A stretch of DNA of 64,000 nt from Luteimicrobium sp049844995. GTDB lineage: Bacteria; Actinomycetota; Actinomycetes; Actinomycetales; Cellulomonadaceae. Position 1 is the stretch's first letter, and every line of letters starts with the position of its first letter. Below, in pieces: positions 19,809 to 28,742 of the stretch. The translations under genes were made by a program, and so were the position numbers. Under the pieces are notes generated by a model, which saw nothing but the letters and a program-made list of their open reading frames with translations, did not search any database and was not told the origin of the DNA. Location: NCBI RefSeq assembly GCF_049844995.1, contig NZ_JBNCMC010000004.1, positions 186,001 to 250,000 of the forward strand, written 5' to 3'.

Positions 19809-22800
19809 ATGCAGAGGCACCGACGAACGCGCAGTTCAGCGAGGCTGTCAGCAAGATCTGGGTCAGGCGGGGCGGCGTCTGAGCCGTCGGCCCTGGCCCT
19901 CCCGACCGGCAGCACGACCGCCCGCCTCACGGCCGGAACGGCAGCCGCGGCCCTCGTGGCGACAAGCCTTTTCGGTCTGTTGACGCCCCAGCGTGCCGAC
20001 GCGGCCAACGCCGACATCGGCTTCCCGACGTTCTCGGGCAGCGACCACCCCGTGCCGGACGAGGGCACCGGCTTCCACCCCGAGGGGCAGCTCGGAGCCA
20101 TCTTCGCCGCTGACAAGGCGGCGGGCGCCGGGAGCGACACGGACCACGACTTCTGGATCGACAAGATGCTGGCCCGGACCGGCAACCAGCCGGGCGGCTC
20201 GAACGGCGACGCCAACCAGTACCTCTTCTCCCGGGGGCGCGCGGTCTTCATGAAGACCCACGAGCCCGGGACCCTCGGGTTCGGCGGCGAGGTCGCCTAC
20301 TGGGAGACGATCTCGGGCGGCACCGGCGCCTACACGCTCAAGGTCCTCGCCGACGGGAGGCCGGTGACGCTCACCGAGGTCCCCGCGGAGCGCAAGCAGA
20401 CGCCGTCGTACTGGCGCTCGACCTTCACCAGCGCCGACAAGACGCTGAGCGTCGTCGAGACGAAGTTCATCACCCAGAACGACGTCGCGGTCACCGAGCT
20501 CGCCGTGAGCTCCGCGGACGGCAAGGCGCGGACCGTGACGGTCCGGGCGTCGTCGGCGTTCGCGACGCAGGAGGACGGTGACGAGCTGACCGGCTCGGTC
20601 ACCGCGCTCAACAACATCACGACGGTCTTCCCGCGGCTCTCGGGCGACGGCTTCACCCCGGGCGACGGCGCGCTCAGCCGCACGCTCTCGGTCCCGGCGA
20701 ACGGATCGGTCGCGACCAAGGTCCAGATGGGCTTCGTGACGAAGGAGATCCCCGAGTCGCGGGCCGACTACGACGCGTACCGCGAGGCCACGCCGGCCGC
20801 TGCCTACACGAAGCACGTGACGGCGTACAACCAGTGGTGGGTGGACAACATCCCGTATCTGGACACGCCCGAGGACAACATCGACAAGACGCTCTTCTAC
20901 CGCTGGTGGCTGCTGCGGTTCAACTTCCTCGACGCGAACGTGCCGGGCAACGACTACCAGTTTCCGACGTCGGTCGAGGGCGCGCTCGGGTACAACAACG
21001 CGATCGACCTGACGGCCGGCATGTTCATCGACGACCTCAAGTACCTGCGTGACCCGTCGTACTCCTACGGGACCTGGCTGTCGCAGGGCGAGACCGCCGG
21101 TGCGCAGGGCGAGTACCGCGACAACCCCGGCGACCCGGCGAACTGGAGCGCGAGCCACACCCAGTACATCTCGGAGTCGGCGTGGCAGTCGTACCAGGTC
21201 CACGGCGGGCCCGCGTCGGTCGCGGAGCAGATCGGCACCTACGCCGAGCGGGACACCGCGGGCGAGCTGGCCACCATGGACAGCAACCACAACTACCTGC
21301 TCGACACGAACTGGAACGCCTGGACCGGGAACGACGCCGACGCCGTCTCGTTCGACTACAAGCCGGGCGAGAAGCTGGACCGTCCCGAGAGTGCGTACGT
21401 GTTCAGCGGCGCCAAGGCGGGCGCCGAGGCGTTCACCGTCGCGGGGGACACCAAGCGTGCCGCCGCCCTCGACGACACCGCGCAGAAGGTCAAGAACGCG
21501 GTCCTCGACAACCTGTGGGACTCCAAGGACAAGCTGCTCCTGTCGAGCACGGTCTCGGGGACCCAGGTGCCGTGGAAGGAGATCAACAACTACTACCCGT
21601 ACAGCGTCGGCCTCATGCCGAAGCCGGGTGACGCAGACTACTCGGACGACTACGACGCCGCCCTGCGGCTCTTCGCGGACGACAAGCAGTTCCCGATCTT
21701 CCCGTTCTACACGGCGGACCAGGCCGACAAGGCCGAGGCAGCGGCCGCGGGTCACCCCGGGAGCAACAACTTCTCGATCATCAACTCGACCGTGACGTTC
21801 CGGCTGTTCGACAGCGTCCTCCACAACTATCCGACGGACGCGATCAACGCCGACTCGTACAAGAAGCTCCTGTACTGGAACGCGTGGGCGCACTACCAGA
21901 ACAACGGCGACAACCGGTACCCCGACCAGAACGAGTTCTGGTCCGACGGCAGCGCCGACCCGCAGAGCATCGGGTACCGCTCGTGGATCCACCACACCCA
22001 GCTCGGCACGACGAACTGGACCATGATCGAGGACGCGATGGGCCTGCGTCCGCGCACGGACGACAAGCTCGAGCTGGACCCCGTCGACATCGACTGGGAC
22101 CACTTCGCCGCCGACAACCTGAGCTACCACGGCAAGAACCTCACGATCACGTGGGACAAGCCGGGCGGGACGAAGTACTACGGCGACGACGTGCCCGAGG
22201 GCTACTCCGCGTTCCTCGACGGCAAGCTGCTCTTCACCGTCGACAAGCTCTCGCACGTCGTCTACGACCCCGCGACCGGGACCGTCCAGACCGACGACGG
22301 CGTCACGGCGAGCAACGTCTCCAAGGCCGGGCTCACCGCGGCCCAGGCCGTCCCGCTGGCCGCCGGCTCGCGCGTCGTGGACGCCTTGGCGAAGGCCGGC
22401 ACGCCGGCCGCGCCGAGCGACGACAAGGCCGTGGACGTGGCCGCCGGCAAGCCGGTGACCTCCACGTTCGACGCGAGCGGTCACGCCGCCGGGAAGGCCG
22501 TGGACGGTCTCACGACCATGACCTCGTACTGGGGCACGGCCGGCTCGCCCAACGCGAGCGACGCGCTGACGATCGACCTGGCCGACGGCGGAGCCGCTGT
22601 GCCCGTCGACGACGTCCGCCTGTACTTCTACCGGACGTCCTCGAGCGGGACCGACCCTGGGTACGCGGCGCCGTCGCAGTACCTCGTCGAGTACGACGAC
22701 GGCTCCGGCTGGAAGCCCGTGCCGGACGAGGCGCGCAGCCCCGTCTACCCGCAGGGCAACTACAACCACGTCCAGTTCCCGCAGGTGAAGGCCGAGAAGC

Positions 22801-25022
22801 TCCGGATCACGGTGCAGCACGCGGCCGGCGCCAAGACGGGCATCAAGGAGGTCCAGGCGTTCTCGACCGGCGCCCAGGCGCCGGACCCGACCGCCACCGG
22901 CCCGCACGCCGACGCCTGGGTCGACTCGACCTACAACCAGACCGGGTCGGCGCGCCTCCTGGGCCTCGCCCAGGGCGCCGGTGCGAGCGCCACGCCCGTC
23001 ACCGCGCAGTGGAGCGTCGTCTCGGCCCCCGACGGCGGCAAGGCGTCGTTCGTGAGCGAGCGCGCGGCGTCCACGGTGGTCCGCTTCAGCAAGGCCGGCG
23101 CGTACACGCTGCGCCTCACGGCGAGCCAGGGCGACACCACCGACACGACAGACCTCGTCGTCCAGGGCTCCGCGCTCGAGGAGGGGCAGATCAACGTCGC
23201 GCCGACGGGCAAGGCGTCCGCGAGCTTCACCGCGTCGTGGAACAACGTCAACGCGGTGAACGACGGCAAGCCGGCGTTCTACTCCGGCGGCAACCAGACC
23301 GACCTGTGGGGCACGTGGACCGGCGCCGAGCCGGCCACGCGCTGGCTGCAGTACACGTTCGACCAGCCGGTGCGCGTCGACCGGACGTCCGTCGATTTCT
23401 GGTACGACAGCACCAGCGGTGGGAGCGGAGTCGCCGTCCCGAAGGGCTGGAAGCTCCAGTACTGGGACGCCGCGGCGGCGAACGGCGCCGGGGACTGGGC
23501 CGACGTCACCCACCCGTCGGGGTACGGGGTCAAGCGCGACGCCACGAACGAGGTGACGTTCGACGCGGTCACGACGACGCGCCTGCGCGCCACGTTCGAC
23601 GCCCTGCCGAACGGCGCCGGCTCGGCGTACTCCGCCGTGGGCGTGTCCGAGTGGCGCGTCTTCGCGGCCGCGGCGGCGTCGATCGCCCCGGTGGACGTCC
23701 GCACGACGATCGGCAAGGCGCCGACCTTGCCGAAGACGGTCGACGTCGTCTACCCCGACGGCGCGCGCGTCGCGACCGCGGTGACGTGGGACGCCGTCGA
23801 CCCGGCGGACCTCGCTCAGGAGGGCTCCGTCGCGGTCTCCGGGACGGTCGCCGGGACGACGCTGCCCGCGGCTGCGACGGTCTGGGTGCGGTCGGCACTG
23901 GGCCAGACGGTCACCACCGTCAGCCCGGTCGAGGTGACCACGGCGGCCGGAACGGCGCCGCAGCTCCCGAGCACGGTCACCGTCCAGTACAACGACGGGA
24001 CGCGCCAGAGCGGCGTGGCCGTGCAGTGGGCCGCGGTCGACCCGGCGCAGTACGCGAAGGAGGGCACGTTCCGGGTCGCCGGGACCGTGGACGGGACCGA
24101 CATGACGGCGTCGGCGACCGTGACCGTCGGCTCGGGCGGCGACGGCGGCGGCGAGACCGGTCCGTCGATCGAGAAGGTGTCGGTCGGCGACGGCGACACC
24201 GTGTCGGGCAAGGTGACATTCGCCGTGGACCTGGGTGGCGACGCGAAGGACGTGAAGTACACGTACGTCGAGCTGAACAAGGGCTCGGGGCAGACGTGGG
24301 TCACGGACAACACGAAGGCGCCGGGGTCGACGAACGCGGGGCTGCACCCCACGCTCGTCGTCGACACCACGACCCTGGCCAACGGGGCGTACGGGCTGAA
24401 GATCGACGCGGTCGGGACGAACGGGAAGACGACCGAGAAGAAGGTCGCGTTCACGGTCAACAACGCGCCGCGGCTGTCGTTCACGACCCCGAAGGACGGG
24501 GCGACGGTGTCCGGGAAGGTCGCCGTGACGGTCGACCTGCAGGGTCAGGGTCTCAAGGCCTACAACCTGCGGGTCGACTCGGCGGGTCTGTCCTACGCGG
24601 CGTCGCCCAAGGCGGGTGCGCAGGCGTTCACGTGGGACACCACGACGGTGGCGGACGGGGTGCACACGCTGCTCGCGACGGCGACGGACGACGCGGGGAA
24701 CAAGACGACGGTCACCGAGAAGGTGACGGTCGCCAACGTCCCCGCGTGGGACGCGAGGACCGCGTACACGACGGGGCGCACGGTCACGTTCGGCGGGTCC
24801 ACCTGGGCGGCGTCGTGGTGGACGCAGAACCAGAAGCCCGGCGACGTGAACGGGCCCTGGCAGGAGATCGCGACGACGTCGGACGGCACCGCGGTGTGGA
24901 CGCCGTCGCGGATCTTCGACAGCGGTGACACGGCGGTCTACGACGGCGTGACGTACCGGGCGCAGTGGTGGACCCGGAACGAGAAGCCGGGGGCCGCGAA
25001 CGGCCCGTGGAAGAAGGCCTGA
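19809..25022 (+). CDS. giant secreted (alpha/alpha)6-barrel glycoside hydrolase with discoidin, Ig and CBM5/12 modules
   Basis: A 1737-aa exoenzyme begins at ATG 19809 behind GAGGAGAGAG. A long basic N-terminus leads to one hydrophobic signal segment (about 38-67). The catalytic region (about 66-868) looks like an MGH1/clan GH-G-type six-hairpin glycosidase: FYRWWLLRFN, FPTSVEGALGY, an Asp-rich segment after LLDTNWNAW, and late acidic residues in the stretch ending TNWTMIED. Then follow discoidin 1 (874-1024), a PKD-like domain (1026-1119), discoidin 2 (1128-1288), two Big_4 Ig domains (1291-1441), two further Ig repeats (1451-1644) and two CBM5/12 (1645-1737). GH121 (beta-L-arabinobiosidase HypBA2) and GH142 are large (alpha/alpha)6 enzymes acting on beta-L-arabinofuranosides. 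The neighbouring GH127 and shared operators make such a role attractive, but family assignment needs a profile search. Confidence 0.85.
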   Translation: MQRHRRTRSSARLSARSGSGGAASEPSALALPTGSTTARLTAGTAAAALVATSLFGLLTPQRADAANADIGFPTFSGSDHPVPDEGTGFHPEGQLGAIFAADKAAGAGSDTDHDFWIDKMLARTGNQPGGSNGDANQYLFSRGRAVFMKTHEPGTLGFGGEVAYWETISGGTGAYTLKVLADGRPVTLTEVPAERKQTPSYWRSTFTSADKTLSVVETKFITQNDVAVTELAVSSADGKARTVTVRASSAFATQEDGDELTGSVTALNNITTVFPRLSGDGFTPGDGALSRTLSVPANGSVATKVQMGFVTKEIPESRADYDAYREATPAAAYTKHVTAYNQWWVDNIPYLDTPEDNIDKTLFYRWWLLRFNFLDANVPGNDYQFPTSVEGALGYNNAIDLTAGMFIDDLKYLRDPSYSYGTWLSQGETAGAQGEYRDNPGDPANWSASHTQYISESAWQSYQVHGGPASVAEQIGTYAERDTAGELATMDSNHNYLLDTNWNAWTGNDADAVSFDYKPGEKLDRPESAYVFSGAKAGAEAFTVAGDTKRAAALDDTAQKVKNAVLDNLWDSKDKLLLSSTVSGTQVPWKEINNYYPYSVGLMPKPGDADYSDDYDAALRLFADDKQFPIFPFYTADQADKAEAAAAGHPGSNNFSIINSTVTFRLFDSVLHNYPTDAINADSYKKLLYWNAWAHYQNNGDNRYPDQNEFWSDGSADPQSIGYRSWIHHTQLGTTNWTMIEDAMGLRPRTDDKLELDPVDIDWDHFAADNLSYHGKNLTITWDKPGGTKYYGDDVPEGYSAFLDGKLLFTVDKLSHVVYDPATGTVQTDDGVTASNVSKAGLTAAQAVPLAAGSRVVDALAKAGTPAAPSDDKAVDVAAGKPVTSTFDASGHAAGKAVDGLTTMTSYWGTAGSPNASDALTIDLADGGAAVPVDDVRLYFYRTSSSGTDPGYAAPSQYLVEYDDGSGWKPVPDEARSPVYPQGNYNHVQFPQVKAEKLRITVQHAAGAKTGIKEVQAFSTGAQAPDPTATGPHADAWVDSTYNQTGSARLLGLAQGAGASATPVTAQWSVVSAPDGGKASFVSERAASTVVRFSKAGAYTLRLTASQGDTTDTTDLVVQGSALEEGQINVAPTGKASASFTASWNNVNAVNDGKPAFYSGGNQTDLWGTWTGAEPATRWLQYTFDQPVRVDRTSVDFWYDSTSGGSGVAVPKGWKLQYWDAAAANGAGDWADVTHPSGYGVKRDATNEVTFDAVTTTRLRATFDALPNGAGSAYSAVGVSEWRVFAAAAASIAPVDVRTTIGKAPTLPKTVDVVYPDGARVATAVTWDAVDPADLAQEGSVAVSGTVAGTTLPAAATVWVRSALGQTVTTVSPVEVTTAAGTAPQLPSTVTVQYNDGTRQSGVAVQWAAVDPAQYAKEGTFRVAGTVDGTDMTASATVTVGSGGDGGGETGPSIEKVSVGDGDTVSGKVTFAVDLGGDAKDVKYTYVELNKGSGQTWVTDNTKAPGSTNAGLHPTLVVDTTTLANGAYGLKIDAVGTNGKTTEKKVAFTVNNAPRLSFTTPKDGATVSGKVAVTVDLQGQGLKAYNLRVDSAGLSYAASPKAGAQAFTWDTTTVADGVHTLLATATDDAGNKTTVTEKVTVANVPAWDARTAYTTGRTVTFGGSTWAASWWTQNQKPGDVNGPWQEIATTSDGTAVWTPSRIFDSGDTAVYDGVTYRAQWWTRNEKPGAANGPWKKA

Positions 25023-25039
25023 CACACCAGGAGCGGTAG

Positions 25040-25079
25040 CCAGGGGCCGGTCGTCCGACGGGCGGCCGGTCCCTGGTTT
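25040..25079 (+). terminator. hairpin terminator with short T tail
   Basis: CCAGGG...CCGG (25040-25056) pairs with CCGG...CCCTGG (to 25076), followed by TTTC. It lies between the giant hydrolase and the next GH43 gene, so the following gene may be transcribed only partly by read-through. Confidence 0.55.
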
Positions 25080-25127
25080 CCCCCCCCGTCCGCGTCACCA
25101 CGTACCACCGAGGACACAGGAGCTCTC

Positions 25128-28100
25128 GTGAGATCTGGTTCGCACGCGCGTCGCCGACGCGCACCGGTCGCCCTCGCCGTCGGCGCGGCGCTCGCTGCCA
25201 CCGCGCTGCTCGGGGCGGTCCCGCCGGCCACCGCCGCGACGGTCGTCCCGGCCGCCGATGACCCGACGCCGCCCTCGCCTACACGCACGATCACCTCGCC
25301 CGGCAACCCGATCATCAAGGACGGCTCGCTCTACACCGCCGACGCCGCCACGCTCGTCGGCGACGACGGCCGCCTCTACGTCTACGCCGGCCACGACGAG
25401 GCCGGCCCGCAGACCGGGACGTTCGTCATGCACGACTACACCGTCATGGCGACCGACGACGTCGCGAGCGGCCGCTGGGACGTCTACGAGGACGACCTCG
25501 ACCCCGCGACGACGTTCGCCTGGGCCGACGGCAATGCCGCCTACGCGGGGCAGGTCGCAGCCGGCACGGACGGGAAGTACTACTGGTACGTCCCGATCGA
25601 GACCAAGGACGCGTCGCAGCCGAGCCGGATGGCGTTCGGCGTCGCGGTCTCGGACACGCCCGTCGGCCCGTGGAAGGACGCGATCGGCAAGCCGCTGCTC
25701 ACCTGGAAGGACGTCTTCGGCACCAGCACGGACGGCCAGGAGCTCATCGACCCGACGATCTTCCGGGACGACGACGGCAAGGTCTACCTGTACTGGGGCT
25801 CGTGGGGCGTGGCCCGGATGGTCGAGCTCGACCCGGGCATGACGACGCTCGCCGACCCGGCGATCCGGACCGTCTCCGGCCTCAGCGACTTCTACGAGGC
25901 GCCGTGGGTCTTCAAGAAGGGCGAGCTGTACTACCTGCTCTACGACTGGAAGCGCGGCGGGAGCGACTGCACGCCGTCGAACTACCAGGCGTGCATCGCG
26001 TACGCGACCGCCACGAGCCCGACAGGCCCGTGGACGTATCAGGGGATCATCCTGTCCGGGACGTCGGCGACGACCGTTCACCCCTCGATGATCGAGTTCA
26101 AGGGACAGTGGTACCTGACGTACCACACCAAGGATGCCGAGGACGGGGGACATTTCCGGCGTTCCGTCGCGATCGACGAGGCGCAGTGGGACGGCACGAA
26201 GATCCTCCCGGTGAAGCAGACTCTCGCCGACGACCCGGCCTACCGGCTCACGACGAACGTCGCACCCGACGCACAGGTGACGGCGTCGTACACGGAGCAG
26301 CCGCCCATGCGGACGACCGCCGTCAACGACGGCTTCCGCGCGACGACCGCGCTCCTGCCGCCCGACCAGTGGGGGAACTACCGGTCGACCACGAGCACCG
26401 TCGAGAAGGACTGGCTGTCGTACCAGTGGGACGCCCCGGTCAGGACCGGCTCGGTGGGGATCGAGTTCCACCGGGACTCCAACTGGATCCGTCCGCCGGC
26501 CTCGTGGACGCTCGAGTACCTCGACGCCGGCGGTGACTGGAAGCCGGTGCAGGACGCGACCTACCCGACCGGGACCGACACCTGGCAGACCGTGACCTTC
26601 ACACCGGTGACGACGACGGCGCTGCGCGCCACGTTCGCGGGCCAGCCCGAGGGCGCGTACGTCCACTCGGTGTCCGTATCCGAGTGGGAGGTCTACGCGG
26701 ACGCGCCGTCGTCGGTCGCACCTGTCGCGGTCACGACGAAGCCCGGTACCGCGCCTGACCTCCCGCCCGCGGTTCGGACCGTCGTCGACGGGCAGCTGCT
26801 CTGGGCACCCGTCACCTGGCGGCCCGTCGACGCGGCGGACTACGCGCAGGAGGGCACGTTCCAGGTCCAGGGCCGCGTCCTCGGTGACGCGTCCGGGTAC
26901 CTCGAGGCCACGGTCGACGTCACCGACGACGCCCCGCCCACGCCGCCCGCGGACGGCACCGCCCCCACCGTGTCCCTGGCTCCGAGCGGGACGGCCGGCG
27001 CGGACGGATGGTTCTCGTCCGCGGTGACCGTCCGGGTGAGCGCGGACGACGACACCGACTACCTGACGAGGGTCTCCGCAAAGGTCGGCGACGGCGCGTG
27101 GAAGACCGTCGACGACGCCCGCCACCTCGACGTCACCGTGAGCGCCGAGGGCACGACGACGGTCGTCGGCAAGGCCGAGGACGCGTCGGGCAACGTGTCG
27201 GACGAGGTGTCGCGGACCGTCAAGGTCGACACCACGAAGCCGGTCGCGACCGCGCACGTCGACGCGGACGCCCGCACCGTGACGGTCGACGCGACCGACG
27301 CGCTGTCCGGCGTCGCATCGCTCCGCTACCAGCTCGACGGCAAGGGCCCGTGGTCGGACGGAACGCTCGGGAAGGCGATCGGCGTCCCCGACGCGCTCCC
27401 GCACACCGTCGCGTACCGGGTCAGCGACAAGGCCGGCAACGCGGCCACCGGGAGCGCCGTCGTCCCCCTCGGCGACGACGTGCACCTGACCGGCGACGTC
27501 GCGGGCTACGCCACGGCGAGCGCGTCGTTCACGTCGAGCTGGGAGAACGCCGGCGGCCTCAACGACGGGACCAACGGCCTGTTCGAGAACGACGCCGCGA
27601 AGGTCGGGACGTCGTGGGGCACCTGGCCCCAGGTCGGACGCCAGACCGCGACGCTCACCTGGCCGTTCGCCGTCACCGTCGACCGGACGGGGGTCTGGTG
27701 GTACCGCGACTCGCCGGACGACGCAGGTGGCGGCATGATCCCGCCGAAGACGTGGACCCTCCAGTACCTCGACCCCGACGGGACGACCTGGCACGACGTC
27801 GTCCTCGCCGACGGGAGCACCTACGGGCGGGACAGCGACGGCTTCGCCACGACCGCGTTCGCGCCGGTCACGACGACGGCGCTGCGCGTCGTGGCCGACT
27901 CCTGGGGTGCGGCGGACGGCGGGGGCTCGACCGGGATCAGGGAGTGGCAGGTCGTCGCCGCGGAGACGGAGGAGAGCACCTCTCCCGAGCTCGCGTTCGT
28001 GACGCCGAAGGACGGGGCGACGGTGTCCGGGAAGGTCGCCGTGACGGTGGACCTGGCCGGTCAGGGTCTCAAGGCGTACAACCTGCGGGTGGACTCGGCG

Positions 28101-28550
28101 GGTCTGTCGTACGCGTGGAAGCCGAAGGCGGGTGCGCAGACGTTCGCGTGGGACACCACGACGGTCGCGGACGGTGTGCACACGCTGCTCGCGACGGCGA
28201 CGGACGACGCGGGCCACAAGACCACGGTGACGCGGAAGGTCACCGTCGACAACGCCCCCAAGGCGCCCCGCTGGGACGCCGGTTCGGTCTATCTGGCCGG
28301 CGACCGGGTTGCGTTCGGCGGGGCGGTCTGGCTGGCGTCGTGGTGGACGCAGAAGCAGAAGCCGGGTGACGTGAACGGGCCGTGGCAGGAGGTCGCGACC
28401 GCCCCGGAGGGCACCGCCGTGTGGACGCCGTCGCGGATCTTCGACAGCGGTGACACGGCGGTCTTCGACGGCGTGACGTACCGGGCGCAGTGGTGGACCC
28501 GGAACGAGAAGCCGGGGGTCGCGAACGGCCCGTGGAAGAAGCTCGGCTGA
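25128..28550 (+). CDS. secreted GH43 enzyme with two discoidin and two CBM5/12 modules
   Basis: A 1140-aa exoenzyme with GTG start behind AGGAG (25117) and a signal peptide of about 37 residues. Modules: GH43 propeller (55-370), discoidin-like domain (375-525), Big_4 Ig (529-601), OmpL47-like Ig (613-781), second discoidin (786-945), an Ig repeat (953-1041) homologous to the cassette of neighbouring giants, and two CBM5/12 (1046-1140). The catalytic triad is complete: D72 (TADAAT), D208 (LIDPTI), E257 (YEAPWV). It probably acts on arabinose-containing polymers outside the cell; GH43 subfamily and linkage are not determined here. It lies 105 bp after the previous gene and ends with a hairpin nearly identical to that at 8315. 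Confidence 0.88.
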   Translation: MRSGSHARRRRAPVALAVGAALAATALLGAVPPATAATVVPAADDPTPPSPTRTITSPGNPIIKDGSLYTADAATLVGDDGRLYVYAGHDEAGPQTGTFVMHDYTVMATDDVASGRWDVYEDDLDPATTFAWADGNAAYAGQVAAGTDGKYYWYVPIETKDASQPSRMAFGVAVSDTPVGPWKDAIGKPLLTWKDVFGTSTDGQELIDPTIFRDDDGKVYLYWGSWGVARMVELDPGMTTLADPAIRTVSGLSDFYEAPWVFKKGELYYLLYDWKRGGSDCTPSNYQACIAYATATSPTGPWTYQGIILSGTSATTVHPSMIEFKGQWYLTYHTKDAEDGGHFRRSVAIDEAQWDGTKILPVKQTLADDPAYRLTTNVAPDAQVTASYTEQPPMRTTAVNDGFRATTALLPPDQWGNYRSTTSTVEKDWLSYQWDAPVRTGSVGIEFHRDSNWIRPPASWTLEYLDAGGDWKPVQDATYPTGTDTWQTVTFTPVTTTALRATFAGQPEGAYVHSVSVSEWEVYADAPSSVAPVAVTTKPGTAPDLPPAVRTVVDGQLLWAPVTWRPVDAADYAQEGTFQVQGRVLGDASGYLEATVDVTDDAPPTPPADGTAPTVSLAPSGTAGADGWFSSAVTVRVSADDDTDYLTRVSAKVGDGAWKTVDDARHLDVTVSAEGTTTVVGKAEDASGNVSDEVSRTVKVDTTKPVATAHVDADARTVTVDATDALSGVASLRYQLDGKGPWSDGTLGKAIGVPDALPHTVAYRVSDKAGNAATGSAVVPLGDDVHLTGDVAGYATASASFTSSWENAGGLNDGTNGLFENDAAKVGTSWGTWPQVGRQTATLTWPFAVTVDRTGVWWYRDSPDDAGGGMIPPKTWTLQYLDPDGTTWHDVVLADGSTYGRDSDGFATTAFAPVTTTALRVVADSWGAADGGGSTGIREWQVVAAETEESTSPELAFVTPKDGATVSGKVAVTVDLAGQGLKAYNLRVDSAGLSYAWKPKAGAQTFAWDTTTVADGVHTLLATATDDAGHKTTVTRKVTVDNAPKAPRWDAGSVYLAGDRVAFGGAVWLASWWTQKQKPGDVNGPWQEVATAPEGTAVWTPSRIFDSGDTAVFDGVTYRAQWWTRNEKPGVANGPWKKLG

Positions 28551-28560
28551 CGGGCACGGG

Positions 28561-28586
28561 CCGGCCGCTCCCACGGGGGCGGCCGG
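28561..28586 (+). terminator. GC hairpin, near copy of the one at 8315
   Basis: CCGGCCGCTCCC (28561-28572) pairs with GGGGCGGCCGG (28576-28586), 10 bases after the stop codon. Confidence 0.6.
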
Positions 28587-28631
28587 CCTCTCCGGTCCGC
28601 GCCGGGACGCCGCCGGCGGGCCAGCGCATCC

Positions 28632-28659
28632 TTGACACCCGCCATGTGAGCGCTAACAT
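28632..28659 (+). promoter_or_regulatory. promoter of the arabinanase gene overlapped by a LacI-type operator
   Basis: TTGACA (28632-28637), 16 bp, TAACAT (28654-28659) is the clearest promoter in the window. The -10 and spacer lie inside ATGTGAGCGCTAACAT (28644-28659), a 16-bp palindrome with a central CG and one mismatched pair, so a bound repressor would exclude RNA polymerase. Related sites occur at 33161 and 63475. Confidence 0.75.
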
Positions 28660-28719
28660 CGACCATCGTCACACCGCTGCCGCCCGCCCGATTCGGGCGG
28701 GCTGTCGCGGCTCCCGATT

Positions 28720-28731
28720 TACAACGATGTA
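28720..28731 (+). promoter_or_regulatory. second operator-like palindrome, ACAWCGWTGT class
   Basis: TACAACGATGTA is a 12-bp palindrome with one mismatched pair, immediately before the ribosome-binding site of the arabinanase. The core matches sites upstream of the GH51/LacI pair (31850-31896) and at 41304. Confidence 0.6.
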
Positions 28732-28742
28732 GAGGAGTGGCC

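Noticed and set aside
19863..25025. 1720-aa open frame on the minus strand opposite the giant hydrolase
   Set aside because: Composition is typical of an antisense shadow frame; it has no ribosome-binding site or domain and the plus-strand gene is convincing.
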